The notes: a model not told the origin generated them from the sequence alone. A DNA stretch of 64,000 nt from CAYRGQ01 sp964423925 (GCA_964423925.1 CAYRGQ010000011.1:7049-71048); one strand, 5' to 3'. Shown: positions 24,134-33,632, numbered from the stretch's first letter. Numbers and translations: made by a program.

Positions 24134-27067
24134 TTATTCACTCGCAGCCAGTTCGGCCAGCCTCCGATCAATCGTTTCCAGCGCGCTGTGTAGCGGAGGC
24201 GTATGGTTTCGCTCCTTGAGCAAATCGTCCTTCATCGTTTTCAATTGGCGCTGTGCTGCACTTTTATCACCCTGATCGCTTATGCGACGGGCGGTAAATG
24301 CCAACAAGTTCGGGAATTCCGATTTTTTAGCAATCGCAATTGCTTTGTTAGCGTCGACCTCGACCAACGGCTCGAATGCGTACCATACCATCAAGGGCAA
24401 GTTCGCGTCCTCCTTGTCCTCTGCACGAGCTGCAAGTGCCGCCAGTAGGTCCCAACGCTTGACAGGCTCAATACGTTGAGCAGCACTCGCCAAATACAGA
24501 CGCACCATGGCCGATTTGTCGTTTTTGGCCATCGTCTCGAATTTGCGCAACGCCTCCTGCGATATATCAGTACGTTCGCCCAACAACTGTACCGCCCAAG
24601 TACGCACGTATTCCTCGGCATGGTCTAACAGGCCTACCATCCTGTCGGCGGGTAGCCCCTCCGTGACATGCAACGCCCACAGCGCGCGCAGTTTCCGCGT
24701 GATGTCGAGATTATTATTGAAAATCTCCCAAAGCGCGTCGTGCACTTGCTTATCCGCGCCACGCTCCTGCAAAATACGGCGTCCGTGGCTTACATACCAA
24801 TCGTTTTCGTGTAGTTGTAGCTCGACTAGCTCGAGGCTGCTTTTCTTCGACAAATCTACCTGTACCCACTGGTCCTTTTCGTGGCTAATGCGAAAGATGC
24901 GCCCCAGCGATTTATCATGCACATCTGGATTAGGGCTGTGGCATTGGTTTTTGTCATACCAGTCGATGACATACATCGATCCACTCGGCGTGATTCGGAA
25001 GTTCAGCCACTGCGACCAGAAATCATTGGCATTGACGAAATCCTCTCCATGGCTAGCTGTATAGCCCGACCCCGCACGACTGATATGATCTATGTTGACG
25101 CGGTAGCCGTGTATATTATTCATCATGATCGCGTCGCGATCCATGCCCCAGTGCTTGTTGCCTAGGTAGAATACCGCACCGGCGTGCGCATGTCCGCCTC
25201 CTGCCGCCGCGGAGCGGAAGTTACCCGCATGCGGGCCACGATCACCCAACCAGTGCACGTGGTCGGCAATGGTTTGGATATCCTGGTAGGTGAAGGGGTT
25301 GAAATGTTCCCCAGCCTGCCGCAGGTAACGGCCACCCGGTATAACGTGGTACAAATGGGGAATCACGCATACCGTAATAAACGGATGTCCGTAGTCGTTG
25401 AAATCAATTCCCCATGGGTTGCTCGTACCATGGGCGAACACTTCAAATTCATGGCGCAACGGGTGATAACGGAATACGCCAGCGTTAATGGCTTGGCGCT
25501 CCGACTCGGGCGCCCCCGGCTTACCCACGTTGGAGTGGGTAAAAATGCCGTGCGTACCGTACAGCCAGCCGTCTGGCCCCCACTTAAATGAGTTGAGCAT
25601 TTCGTGGGTATCATGGTATCCCCATCCGTCTAATAGTATCTGCGGTTCGCCGGCAGGCTTGTCGCCCGTTTCGTCAATCGGCACATACATCAGATACGGC
25701 GCGGCACCTAACCACACCCCGCCAAAACCAACTTCGATCGCACTCACCAGATTGAGGCCCTCAATAAACACCTTGCGACTATCCAATACGCCATCCCCGT
25801 CCGTATCTTCGAAAATGAGGATCCGATCGCGCCCCTGCCCCTCTTCAGCGCGAACAGGATACGTATGGGCTTCTACGACCCACAGCCGGCCTCGGTCATC
25901 CTGGGCAAAGCCTATGGGACGCACAATGTCGGGTTCGGCCGCCGCCAGGGTCACGTTAAAGCCGTCGGGCACGATCATCGCCTTCACCGCCTCAGGCCCC
26001 GAAAGACCGGAATTTTCGACAGGGTCCAGCGGAGGAAGAATCACCACGTCGTCGGGGTTAAACTCGTTCGGATAGGTAGGACGCACACGATGGAACCGGA
26101 AGTCGTCAAACGCAATGTGCGCCCAAATATTGTCGCCGATATAAGCGATATCCGACACCACGCCGGTCTCCTCGTCAATAATGCGGATATACATTTCCTT
26201 GCCTTGGTGGGCGCTCAAGTCAGCGACAACGGGACGAAACGCCACCTGATCCGATCCTTCGAAATTGCCTTCGGTAATATGCCCGGAGGTCTTGAAGAAC
26301 ACCTCATCATTTTCAGCCAGCACCAACTCTACCCGCACGTCGGCCAGGGCGCCCCCAGATACTTTGAACGATGCCCAGGGATGGGTGACTTCGAAAGTCT
26401 CCGAAACCAGCGTCCCCGTGGCCTGGTAATTGGTGATGCCGCCGCTGCTCACATAGTAGTCCCCGCCTTGGCCCAGCTCCACCTCTTCGGGATACCACGG
26501 CGCTGCGTCGTACGTGACCGACTTGGGCCCGAAAGCGGTACCTGTAGCCCTCCAGTCCTGCAGATTTCCCCGTTCGAACCCGAGGTTGAGCGGACGGTTA
26601 TTCTTACGGGGCGATACGCCCACGTCGTATACGTAAGCCGGACCTTGATCCATACTTTCAACGACTTCGAACTTACCCCTCATTTGTTGCTCATGCCCAG
26701 GTATGCTGCAGTAGTACTCATCACTTTGGGTAGCAATAAAATACACGCTCGTGGTATCCCCCTCCTCCAATACGTGGTCTGAGCGCACGCCCACTCCATC
26801 CATCACAAAATCATGGGCCATGAGCTCCCCATTAAGCAACGTCACCTTCACCCGCTCGCCCTTCAACGCCTTCAATGTCGGGTTATGTTTTCCGTCGATG
26901 TCTCCGCCCACGCCGGTGTAACCAATCATACGGGAATCCAACACGTATTCCCGGTGAACCTTATTCGGATCGTCCCCTTCTTCTCCAGATCCGCATCCCC
27001 ATACTAAGGCCATGGCCCAAATCGCCCAGCACCACACCAGCTTACCACTAAAAAGAATTACGCGCAT
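24134..27067 (-). CDS. Cupredoxin / PVC-type membrane-bound dehydrogenase / HEAT fusion protein
   Basis: 977 residues with a lipoprotein-like signal (Cys25). Residues ~38-137 form a type-I copper domain with ligands His85, Cys120, His125 and Met129 in the order expected of plastocyanin/azurin-like folds. Next is a beta-sandwich discoidin-like region (about 150-345), then from ~365 a PVC-type dehydrogenase propeller (VTLAAAEPDIVRPIGFAQDD, EDTDGDGVLD, GIDFNDYGHPF). The last ~230 residues are HEAT-like helices. No CxxCH haem motif is present, although related proteins often carry a C-terminal cytochrome c. Probable periplasmic sugar or polyol oxidoreductase; substrate unknown. Followed by the FG-GAP gene. 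Confidence 0.82.
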   Translation of the reverse strand: MRVILFSGKLVWCWAIWAMALVWGCGSGEEGDDPNKVHREYVLDSRMIGYTGVGGDIDGKHNPTLKALKGERVKVTLLNGELMAHDFVMDGVGVRSDHVLEEGDTTSVYFIATQSDEYYCSIPGHEQQMRGKFEVVESMDQGPAYVYDVGVSPRKNNRPLNLGFERGNLQDWRATGTAFGPKSVTYDAAPWYPEEVELGQGGDYYVSSGGITNYQATGTLVSETFEVTHPWASFKVSGGALADVRVELVLAENDEVFFKTSGHITEGNFEGSDQVAFRPVVADLSAHQGKEMYIRIIDEETGVVSDIAYIGDNIWAHIAFDDFRFHRVRPTYPNEFNPDDVVILPPLDPVENSGLSGPEAVKAMIVPDGFNVTLAAAEPDIVRPIGFAQDDRGRLWVVEAHTYPVRAEEGQGRDRILIFEDTDGDGVLDSRKVFIEGLNLVSAIEVGFGGVWLGAAPYLMYVPIDETGDKPAGEPQILLDGWGYHDTHEMLNSFKWGPDGWLYGTHGIFTHSNVGKPGAPESERQAINAGVFRYHPLRHEFEVFAHGTSNPWGIDFNDYGHPFITVCVIPHLYHVIPGGRYLRQAGEHFNPFTYQDIQTIADHVHWLGDRGPHAGNFRSAAAGGGHAHAGAVFYLGNKHWGMDRDAIMMNNIHGYRVNIDHISRAGSGYTASHGEDFVNANDFWSQWLNFRITPSGSMYVIDWYDKNQCHSPNPDVHDKSLGRIFRISHEKDQWVQVDLSKKSSLELVELQLHENDWYVSHGRRILQERGADKQVHDALWEIFNNNLDITRKLRALWALHVTEGLPADRMVGLLDHAEEYVRTWAVQLLGERTDISQEALRKFETMAKNDKSAMVRLYLASAAQRIEPVKRWDLLAALAARAEDKEDANLPLMVWYAFEPLVEVDANKAIAIAKKSEFPNLLAFTARRISDQGDKSAAQRQLKTMKDDLLKERNHTPPLHSALETIDRRLAELAASE

Positions 27068-27179
27068 TGTTTAAAAAAGTTTAGTATTAAAAATCCCGAA
27101 AAACCACGCCCAACCTATTTCAGACGTCGAAAAACCTCGATTTACTTTTGTTTATGATTTAATAAAAATTGGTTTATTA

Positions 27180-27187
27180 CAAATGTA
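27180..27187 (-). promoter_or_regulatory. -7 box upstream of the cupredoxin-dehydrogenase gene
   Basis: The minus strand reads TACATTTG, matching TAnnTTTG, about 113 bp before the ATG at 27067. No clear -33 box. Confidence 0.42.
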
Positions 27188-27283
27188 CCACTGCATAGGC
27201 GTTCATTTCCGATGCTTAGTACGCCAAAACTGACTGCATCTTATCACCCCCCGGTCGTATTACCACCGCTTTGCCAGCAACCC

Positions 27284-27970
27284 CTATTCAGTCAACGGCG
27301 TCAACGTGATGTCCTTGAATTCTAAGAGCGCGGCACCCCCGCTATGGAGTTGCAGGGCGATAATTCCCCGACGCGGCACCTCTGGGTCGGTTTCCAAATA
27401 ATCCGCGGTCTTAACCCCGTTGATGTATAGCTCGTGCCTGTCACCTTTCACCCGCACGATGTAGCTGTTCCACCCATCCTCCTTTAGCAGCTGGCTCAAC
27501 GTCGTGAGATCACCTTGCACCAACAGACCCCGACGATGCTCGTCGTAAATATCCCCCCAATGCCCTCGACCGATATCCGCTTGGTAGCCGACAATGTCAC
27601 GGTCTTGGACAAAGGATCGGTATTGGATACCACTGTTGATGAATCCGGTAGCATGATCGCCCGACAGGCGAAACAAACACCTTAATTCGAAATCTTCGTA
27701 TTCGGCCACCGTTTGCAGGTAGGTGTTCTTCGGTACCGTGTTTTTACCATCGCCGCCTACGATCACCCCATCGATTACGCGCCAATAATGCCCGTCGTCT
27801 GGGTCGACCGTTGTCCAGCCGTCGAGGGTTTTTCCATCGAACAAAACAATAGGCTTTGAAATGGCCTGCTGCGATTGCTGCGCCATTGAGCACGAGAGAA
27901 GAAAAACGCCCCACGAAACAAACAAAAGCACAACCACTATTAGGTGACGAGAATAGGCACGTATTTTCAT
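27284..27970 (-). CDS. DUF1080 (3-keto-disaccharide hydrolase family) lipoprotein
   Basis: The 228-residue protein has a lipoprotein signal (lipobox FLLSC) and a single concanavalin-like DUF1080 domain, with LFDGKTLDGW at the start, SGIQYRS, GYQADIGRGHWGDIYDE and a terminal strand LLEFKDITLTPL. The family is named for hydrolysis of 3-keto-glycosides made by Gfo/Idh-type dehydrogenases. The ATG at 27970 is used because it begins the signal peptide; the longer frame adds 16 polar residues. It sits upstream of the cupredoxin-dehydrogenase, 216 bp apart, and may share its pathway. Confidence 0.88.
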   Translation of the reverse strand: MKIRAYSRHLIVVVLLFVSWGVFLLSCSMAQQSQQAISKPIVLFDGKTLDGWTTVDPDDGHYWRVIDGVIVGGDGKNTVPKNTYLQTVAEYEDFELRCLFRLSGDHATGFINSGIQYRSFVQDRDIVGYQADIGRGHWGDIYDEHRRGLLVQGDLTTLSQLLKEDGWNSYIVRVKGDRHELYINGVKTADYLETDPEVPRRGIIALQLHSGGAALLEFKDITLTPLTE

Positions 27971-28046
27971 TGTGGACTGGTTTATTATTGTCGGATAAAG
28001 ATACTGGCTATTCGCCAAGAATCCATAACTTCCGTTCAGATAAAGA

Positions 28047-28054
28047 CAAAGCTA
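28047..28054 (-). promoter_or_regulatory. -7 box for the DUF1080 gene
   Basis: The minus strand reads TAGCTTTG, matching TAnnTTTG, 76 bp before the ATG at 27970. Confidence 0.45.
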
Positions 28055-28242
28055 GGGAAGCAGGGAATGCCGCACCATTCATTTCCTCGCAATTTCTGAC
28101 TGTATATTACCATATCTTCGTCTCTTACACAGCGGCATCGGCTCTCAGGGAATTAAAATGCTGCTTTTGCGCCCGATTAGGAGTCCGCCCACCCGGCTAT
28201 CATTACGCGTTTTCGCTTAATCAATTTACCGCCATCCTTACG

Positions 28243-28250
28243 TATATTTG
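28243..28250 (+). promoter_or_regulatory. -7 box for the phosphorylase-like gene
   Basis: TATATTTG matches TAnnTTTG, 45 bp before the ATG at 28296. It overlaps the start of a longer open frame, supporting the later ATG. Confidence 0.5.
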
Positions 28251-28295
28251 CTGCGAGATTCGTCCGCGCGGCGGATTGGTAATTACTTGACGCAG

Positions 28296-29954
28296 ATGGA
28301 CTTTTCAAACTTTAAGGTTCCCTACGAACCTGATGCCGCCTACAGCAAACGCGTTGCTTATTTCAGTATGGAATTCGCAATCGAGCAACCGTTAAAGATA
28401 TACAGCGGCGGCTTAGGCTTTTTGGCGGGCTCGCACATGCGCAGCGCCTACGAGCTCAAGCAAAACCTTATTGGCATCGGCATTTTGTGGAAATATGGCT
28501 ACTATGACCAAACCCGCAACCAAGACCAAACCCTCAAGCCGCATTGGACCGAAAAAACCTACAATTTTCTCGAAGATACCGGCATCCGCTTCCAAATAGC
28601 GATCCACAATACGCCGGTCTGGGTCAAGGCTTGGTACCTGCATCCGGAAACCTTCCAGACGGCCCCCATGTTCTTGCTGAGTACGGACTTGCCTGAAAAC
28701 GACCACATTTCCCAAACGATTACCCACCGTCTTTACAACGACAACGTTTCCACGAAGTTAGCTCAATGCATCCTGCTCGGAATCGGGGGCGCCAAACTCA
28801 TCGAGTTGCTCCGTTTCGATCCCGAAGTATACCACCTCAACGAAGCGCATGCATCTAGCAGCATATTCTACCTTTACAACAAGTTCCACCATAACCTGGA
28901 TGAGGTGCGCCGTCGGCTGGTGTTCACGACCCACACGCCCGAAGAGGCGGGCAACGAAAAACACGACATCCACCTTTGTGAGCGGATGAGCTTCTTCGAC
29001 GGCCTCCCGTTGGATACCGTGAGGACTATCACGGGTATCCACGACGATACGTTTAATCACTCCCTGGCCGTACTTCGCATCGCTCGCGTGGCCAATGGCG
29101 TGTCCCAGTTGCATGGAAAGGTCAGCCGCGATATGTGGCGAGCCTACCCGGGCATCACCCAGATTAAAGCCATCACAAACGCGCAAAACGCAAAATATTG
29201 GAGCGACGAGAAATTGCTGGCACTGGTCAAAAGCGGAGACAGCGAAGCGATTACGGAACGGAAAAAGGAACTAAAGGCCAAAACATTCAAACTAGTGGCC
29301 GACCAGACTGGCAAAATCTTCAAACCCGATGTGCTGACCCTTGTCTGGGCCCGTCGTTTTGCCGAATACAAGCGCCCCGAATTAATCACACGCGATTACG
29401 AAGCCTTTCGCTCGCTACTTACCAATACCGAACTGCCCGTGCAGATAATCTGGGCGGGCAAGCCCTACCCCAAGGATCAAGGCGCCATCGAAACGTTTAA
29501 TCACCTCGTGCACTTGAGCAAGCAATTCCCCAATATGGCCGTGTGCGTCGACTACGAATTGGCGCTCAGCCGCCGGCTCAAACAAGGCTCGGACATTTGG
29601 CTAAACACCCCACGCGTGCCCCGCGAGGCAAGCGGAACCAGCGGAATGACCGCGGCGATGAACGGCAGCGTCAACCTCAGCACTGACGACGGCTGGATAT
29701 GCGAATTTAAAAATCCCGGGATCAATAGTTTTGTCGTCCCTAATCCGGGATACGCCCAGATGGACCGCGGGCAACAGGATGAATACGACCGCCTTCAAAT
29801 CATGCGTATACTGCAGGAGGAGGTCCTGCCAAGGTACTACCACCGCCAGGAGGAATGGCTAACAATTGTTAAACAGGGTTTGGACGATGTGATGGCATAT
29901 TTCGAAAGCGGCCGTATGGCGCGGGAGTATTACGAGCAGCTCTACAACGAATAG
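28296..29954 (+). CDS. Alpha-glucan phosphorylase family protein (GT35) lacking the PLP lysine
   Basis: The 552-residue protein aligns with the short alpha-glucan phosphorylase type: AYFSMEFAIEQPLKIYSGGLG, then FTTHTPEEAGN, RRFAEYKRPELI, and EASGTSGMTAAMNGS. In working GT35 enzymes the last motif carries a lysine (GT-NMK or SGMK) that forms the Schiff base with pyridoxal phosphate; here it is Thr452 (codon ACC at 29649-29651). The usual AGDHLKSA is also AGSHMRSA. It may bind PLP differently or have lost phosphorylase activity. Start at ATG 28296. No glycogen gene is adjacent. Confidence 0.85.
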   Translation: MDFSNFKVPYEPDAAYSKRVAYFSMEFAIEQPLKIYSGGLGFLAGSHMRSAYELKQNLIGIGILWKYGYYDQTRNQDQTLKPHWTEKTYNFLEDTGIRFQIAIHNTPVWVKAWYLHPETFQTAPMFLLSTDLPENDHISQTITHRLYNDNVSTKLAQCILLGIGGAKLIELLRFDPEVYHLNEAHASSSIFYLYNKFHHNLDEVRRRLVFTTHTPEEAGNEKHDIHLCERMSFFDGLPLDTVRTITGIHDDTFNHSLAVLRIARVANGVSQLHGKVSRDMWRAYPGITQIKAITNAQNAKYWSDEKLLALVKSGDSEAITERKKELKAKTFKLVADQTGKIFKPDVLTLVWARRFAEYKRPELITRDYEAFRSLLTNTELPVQIIWAGKPYPKDQGAIETFNHLVHLSKQFPNMAVCVDYELALSRRLKQGSDIWLNTPRVPREASGTSGMTAAMNGSVNLSTDDGWICEFKNPGINSFVVPNPGYAQMDRGQQDEYDRLQIMRILQEEVLPRYYHRQEEWLTIVKQGLDDVMAYFESGRMAREYYEQLYNE

Positions 29955-29994
29955 GGCAAGCCACACGCTCGTTCGGCTCCCACCCGCCCACGGT

Positions 29995-30345
29995 TTATAA
30001 CGAGTCGCGGTCCTTTTTGGGCAGCCCCGCAACCACCAATTCGTAACTGTGGTCGACCAACCGCATGAGCGCATCGTCCGTAAGCCGTCCGTCGCAGACG
30101 ACCGTGTTCCAGTGCTTCTTATTCATGTGGTAAGCGCCGGAAATTGTATCCGGATATTGCTCGCGAAGCTCGATTGCATACTCGGGCTCACATTTCACGT
30201 TGAACGAGCAGGGTTGCTCATCCAATCCGGCTAACAGGAACACCTTGCCCATAACTTTAAACACCAACGTCTCGGGTCCAAAGGGAAAACTCTCGCTAGT
30301 GGCAGGTTTCGCTAGGCAGTATTCTCGGAGTTGTTCGATATGCAT
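29995..30345 (-). CDS. MmcQ/YjbR-family protein
   Basis: The 116-residue protein has the YjbR fold signature: FPFGPETLVFKVMGKVFLL, then FNVKCEPEYAIELREQY, and AYHMNKKHWNTV. YjbR relatives have a CyaY-like fold and are called DNA-binding-like, but a function is not established. The ATG at 30345 is chosen over a longer frame because a TATCTTTG box lies 5 nt upstream of it and homologues begin there. Monocistronic, divergent from dnaK. Confidence 0.85.
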   Translation of the reverse strand: MHIEQLREYCLAKPATSESFPFGPETLVFKVMGKVFLLAGLDEQPCSFNVKCEPEYAIELREQYPDTISGAYHMNKKHWNTVVCDGRLTDDALMRLVDHSYELVVAGLPKKDRDSL

Positions 30346-30350
30346 AATGC

Positions 30351-30358
30351 CAAAGATA
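30351..30358 (-). promoter_or_regulatory. -7 box directly before the yjbR-like gene
   Basis: The minus strand reads TATCTTTG, ending 5 nt before the ATG at 30345, predicting a leaderless or nearly leaderless transcript. Confidence 0.55.
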
Positions 30359-30600
30359 GGTATCTCCGCCTTCACATGGCGGCCGGCGATAAAAGATTCA
30401 GATGATTCGGCGGTGTACACACGGTGCCTGGCGCATCCGCATCGAACAGCGTCGTAACAAAGTGACACATTGTCAGCCATGACAGCCCCTCACCTGTATT
30501 ATTGTGTTTTTTCACCCCCTACGATAACCATAGGCTAAGTTGGCACAAGCCTTGATAAACTGCATATAGTTATATTCATGTATAAGAAAACTCATTAGAT

Positions 30601-32526
30601 ATGTCAAAAATTATTGGAATCGACTTAGGAACTACCAATTCATGCGTTGCCGTGATGGAGGGTAACGAACCGGTAGTGATTGCGAATAACGAGGGGAAGC
30701 GCACGACACCTTCTATCGTCGCATTTGTGGAAAATGGCGAGCGCAAGGTGGGTGATCCAGCCAAGCGGCAGGCAATTACCAACCCCAAGAAAACCGTATA
30801 CTCCATCAAGCGCTTCATGGGTACGTCCTACGATGAAGCAGCCTCTGAAGTGTCGCGTATGCCTTACTCGGTAGTGAAGGGCGACAACAATACGCCTCGT
30901 ATCGAGATCGACGACCGCAAATACACGCCACAGGAAATCTCCGCAATGGTCCTTCAGAAAATGAAGAAAACCGCTGAGGATTTCTTAGGACAAGAAGTTT
31001 CCGAAGCCGTCATTACGGTGCCTGCTTACTTTAACGACGCGCAACGTCAAGCGACAAAAGAAGCGGGCGAAATCGCGGGGTTGTCGGTAAAACGGATTAT
31101 CAACGAGCCTACCGCCGCTGCGCTTGCCTATGGCCTGGACAAGACCAACAAGGACATGAAAATCGTGGTGTTCGACTGCGGTGGTGGTACCCACGACGTT
31201 TCCGTTTTGGAGCTGGGCGATGGCGTATTTGAAGTAAAAGCGACCGAAGGCGACACGCACTTGGGTGGTGACGACTTCGACCAAGTCATCATCGACTGGC
31301 TGAACGATGAGTTCAAAAACGAAAACAACGGATTTGACCTGAGCAAAGACCCCATGGCCCTGCAACGCCTGAAAGAGGCTGCGGAAAAAGCCAAAATTGA
31401 ACTTTCGAGCACTTCGTCTACCGAAATAAACCTGCCCTACATCACGGCAGACCAAACGGGACCCAAGCACTTGGTACGCACCTTGAGCCGTGCCAAATTC
31501 GAGTCGCTTGCCGACTCACTCGTAAAGCGGACGATCGACCCTTGCCGGTCGGCACTGAAAAACGCGGGATACTCCACATCGGACATCGACGAGGTCATCC
31601 TCGTGGGCGGATCTACCCGTATCCCTGCCATCCAGGAAGCAGTTAAGAACTTCTTCGGCAAAGAGCCTTCAAAAGGCGTTAACCCTGACGAAGTAGTCGC
31701 ACTGGGCGCCGCCATCCAAGGAGGCGTGCTTACGGGTGAAGTGAAAGACGTCTTGTTGCTGGATGTCACCCCCCTCTCACTGGGTATCGAAACCATGGGC
31801 GGTGTCATGACCAAGCTGATCGAGGCTAACACAACCATCCCAAGCAAAAAATCGGAAGTATTCTCCACGGCATCGGACAATCAGCCTTCGGTAGAAATAC
31901 ACATCCTACAAGGTGAACGCCCTATGGCAAACCAAAACCGGACCATTGGCCGTTTCCACCTCGACGGCATCCCGCCTGCTCCACGTGGCGTACCACAGAT
32001 CGAGGTAACCTTCGATATCGACTCCAACGGTATCCTGCACGTATCCGCTAAAGACAAGGCGACGGGCAAGGAGCAGAAAATCCGTATCGAGGCATCTTCC
32101 GGACTGACCGATGAGGAAATCCAGAAGATGAAACAGGAAGCCGAAGCAAATGCTGAAGCGGACAGAAAAGCAAAGGAAGAAGTCGACAAGCTCAACGCCG
32201 CCGACGCGTTGATTTTCTCAACCGAGAAGCAGCTCAACGAGTACGGCGACAAAATTAGCGCAGACAAGAAAGCTCCGATTGAGGAAGGGTTGAAGAAGTT
32301 GAAGGATGCCCACGCAGCAAAAGACTTCACAGCCATTGACGCGGCGCAAGCTGAATTGCAAAACGCATGGAACGCAGCCTCGGAGGAAATGTACAAAGCG
32401 TCCCAAGATGCTGGCGGACCCGCCGCAGACGGTGGACAAGGCGCTGCCGACAGCAACGCGGCGAGCGCAGACGACGTTACCGACGTAGAATTTGAGGAAG
32501 TGAAGGACGAGAACGACAAGAAGTAA
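30601..32526 (+). CDS. dnaK: Chaperone DnaK (Hsp70)
   Basis: Full-length 641-residue Hsp70. The ATPase domain starts GIDLGTTNSCVAVMEG and contains the second phosphate loop as DCGGGTHDVS (His replaces the usual Phe). The substrate-binding domain starts near LLLDVTPLSLGIETMGG; the tail is acidic and ends in DENDKK. DnaJ and GrpE are not in the window. The upstream 120 bp has no CIRCE inverted repeat and no strong TAnnTTTG box. A terminator follows. Confidence 0.98.
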   Translation: MSKIIGIDLGTTNSCVAVMEGNEPVVIANNEGKRTTPSIVAFVENGERKVGDPAKRQAITNPKKTVYSIKRFMGTSYDEAASEVSRMPYSVVKGDNNTPRIEIDDRKYTPQEISAMVLQKMKKTAEDFLGQEVSEAVITVPAYFNDAQRQATKEAGEIAGLSVKRIINEPTAAALAYGLDKTNKDMKIVVFDCGGGTHDVSVLELGDGVFEVKATEGDTHLGGDDFDQVIIDWLNDEFKNENNGFDLSKDPMALQRLKEAAEKAKIELSSTSSTEINLPYITADQTGPKHLVRTLSRAKFESLADSLVKRTIDPCRSALKNAGYSTSDIDEVILVGGSTRIPAIQEAVKNFFGKEPSKGVNPDEVVALGAAIQGGVLTGEVKDVLLLDVTPLSLGIETMGGVMTKLIEANTTIPSKKSEVFSTASDNQPSVEIHILQGERPMANQNRTIGRFHLDGIPPAPRGVPQIEVTFDIDSNGILHVSAKDKATGKEQKIRIEASSGLTDEEIQKMKQEAEANAEADRKAKEEVDKLNAADALIFSTEKQLNEYGDKISADKKAPIEEGLKKLKDAHAAKDFTAIDAAQAELQNAWNAASEEMYKASQDAGGPAADGGQGAADSNAASADDVTDVEFEEVKDENDKK

Positions 32527-32560
32527 CTCATCCAACACGAGCTAATTCGATAAACAAGAA

Positions 32561-32597
32561 AGCCCTCGGATCGCATAGTCCGAGGGCTTTTTCTTTT
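32561..32597 (+). terminator. dnaK: Terminator of dnaK
   Basis: AGCCCTCGGA (32561-32570) pairs perfectly with TCCGAGGGCT (32579-32588), 8-nt loop, followed by a T-rich run. Confidence 0.92.
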
Positions 32598-32646
32598 CTA
32601 GGAGTGGTGCACGCGGATTAGCCTACGACACAAGCGTGCGTGATGG

Positions 32647-33558
32647 CTAAAAGAGTCGATTTGGATACGCGCCTTTCTTCACCAGCGCCGCAATGCTTTG
32701 TTCCACTACGGGCTTGTCTTCCTGATACGTCACGCCAAACCACTTCTCAGAGGTCGGGATGACCTTGAATACGGCCTTGCCACTCTTGATCAGGGCGTCA
32801 GCTACCAAAGGAATAAAAAATTCCGCCTTGGGGTTATCCGCATTGTTTTCGACAAACTCCTTGAAGAGTCGCTCAGTCTCCGCGAATACGGCCGGCGTGA
32901 ATCCCCAAAAGTTCATCGACACCCGGCTGCTGCGCGGCAATTGGACCTCCTGCTCGTCTTCTTCGTAGAATACTTTCTTGATTCCATTTTCTTCGCGGAA
33001 ATATACTTTCGTGCGTTCGTTGATTTCCGTCATGTTGCCTTCTTCGTCCACAGCACACACCCCCCGCGATACGGCACCGTGGTCTGACAAAGTCTTGTCA
33101 ATTTGGTACCCCATCAACGCAAACGTGTCGTCCTTGACACCTGCCGACAAGAATTTCGACATCTTTTCGAAAGCCTCATAGCCATAAAAATCGTCCGCGT
33201 TAATCACGCAGAAAGGCTCGTTTATCTGTTCGCGAGCCGAGAGCACGGCGTGGGCCGTCCCCCATGGCTTGGCGCGCTCTACCTCGCGGTCGATCCCAAA
33301 CTTCGTCAGGTCATAATCTTGGAATACGTAGTCCGTTTCCACTTTTCCCGCGAGCTTGGGCTCGAAAATATTTCTGAATTTTTCCTCAAATTCCTTTCGG
33401 ATAATAAAGGTCACCTTGCCGAATCCGGCGCGGATGGCGTCGTAGATGGAATAATCGATGATTGTTTCGCCGTTGGGCCCGAACCCATCGGTTTGCTTCA
33501 TACTGCCGTAGCGGCTAGCCATGCCTGCGGCCAAAATCAATAATGTGGGTTTACTCAT
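32647..33558 (-). CDS. Sugar nucleotidyltransferase-like protein
   Basis: The 303-residue protein has the nucleotidyltransferase fold: LLILAAGMASRYGSMKQ is the nucleotide-binding signature, followed by VINADDFYG (metal-binding Asp pair) and EINERTKVYF. The family transfers NMP to sugar phosphates. The exact sugar cannot be read from the sequence, and no partner genes are adjacent. It has a well-formed own promoter (33633-33663). Confidence 0.85.
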   Translation of the reverse strand: MSKPTLLILAAGMASRYGSMKQTDGFGPNGETIIDYSIYDAIRAGFGKVTFIIRKEFEEKFRNIFEPKLAGKVETDYVFQDYDLTKFGIDREVERAKPWGTAHAVLSAREQINEPFCVINADDFYGYEAFEKMSKFLSAGVKDDTFALMGYQIDKTLSDHGAVSRGVCAVDEEGNMTEINERTKVYFREENGIKKVFYEEDEQEVQLPRSSRVSMNFWGFTPAVFAETERLFKEFVENNADNPKAEFFIPLVADALIKSGKAVFKVIPTSEKWFGVTYQEDKPVVEQSIAALVKKGAYPNRLF

Positions 33559-33632
33559 CGTGTAAGTTTTTATTTGCGATTTTTATATTGGGTCAAGGTC
33601 GAGTGTATCGGTCTAACGACCTTAAGTTTCGC

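Larger units (their letters stand above)
27971..28295. other. Divergent intergenic region DUF1080 / phosphorylase homologue
   Basis: About 325 bp with no credible gene. It contains a leftward TAGCTTTG box (28047-28054) and a rightward TATATTTG box (28243-28250). Nothing else was recognised. Confidence 0.55.

Noticed and set aside
24507..26782. Long open frames on the plus strand opposite the cupredoxin-dehydrogenase gene
   Set aside because: They are antisense shadows: low-complexity Arg/Ser/Pro-rich translations with no domains, while the minus frame is a continuous recognisable protein.
30540..30556. A sigma-54-like TTGGCAC-N5-TTGAT sequence upstream of dnaK
   Set aside because: The -12 element has GA instead of the near-invariant GC and no activator site is visible; coincidence is likely.
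31881..32576. A 231-codon minus-strand frame opposite dnaK
   Set aside because: Ser/Ala-rich antisense translation of the charged DnaK tail; no independent support.
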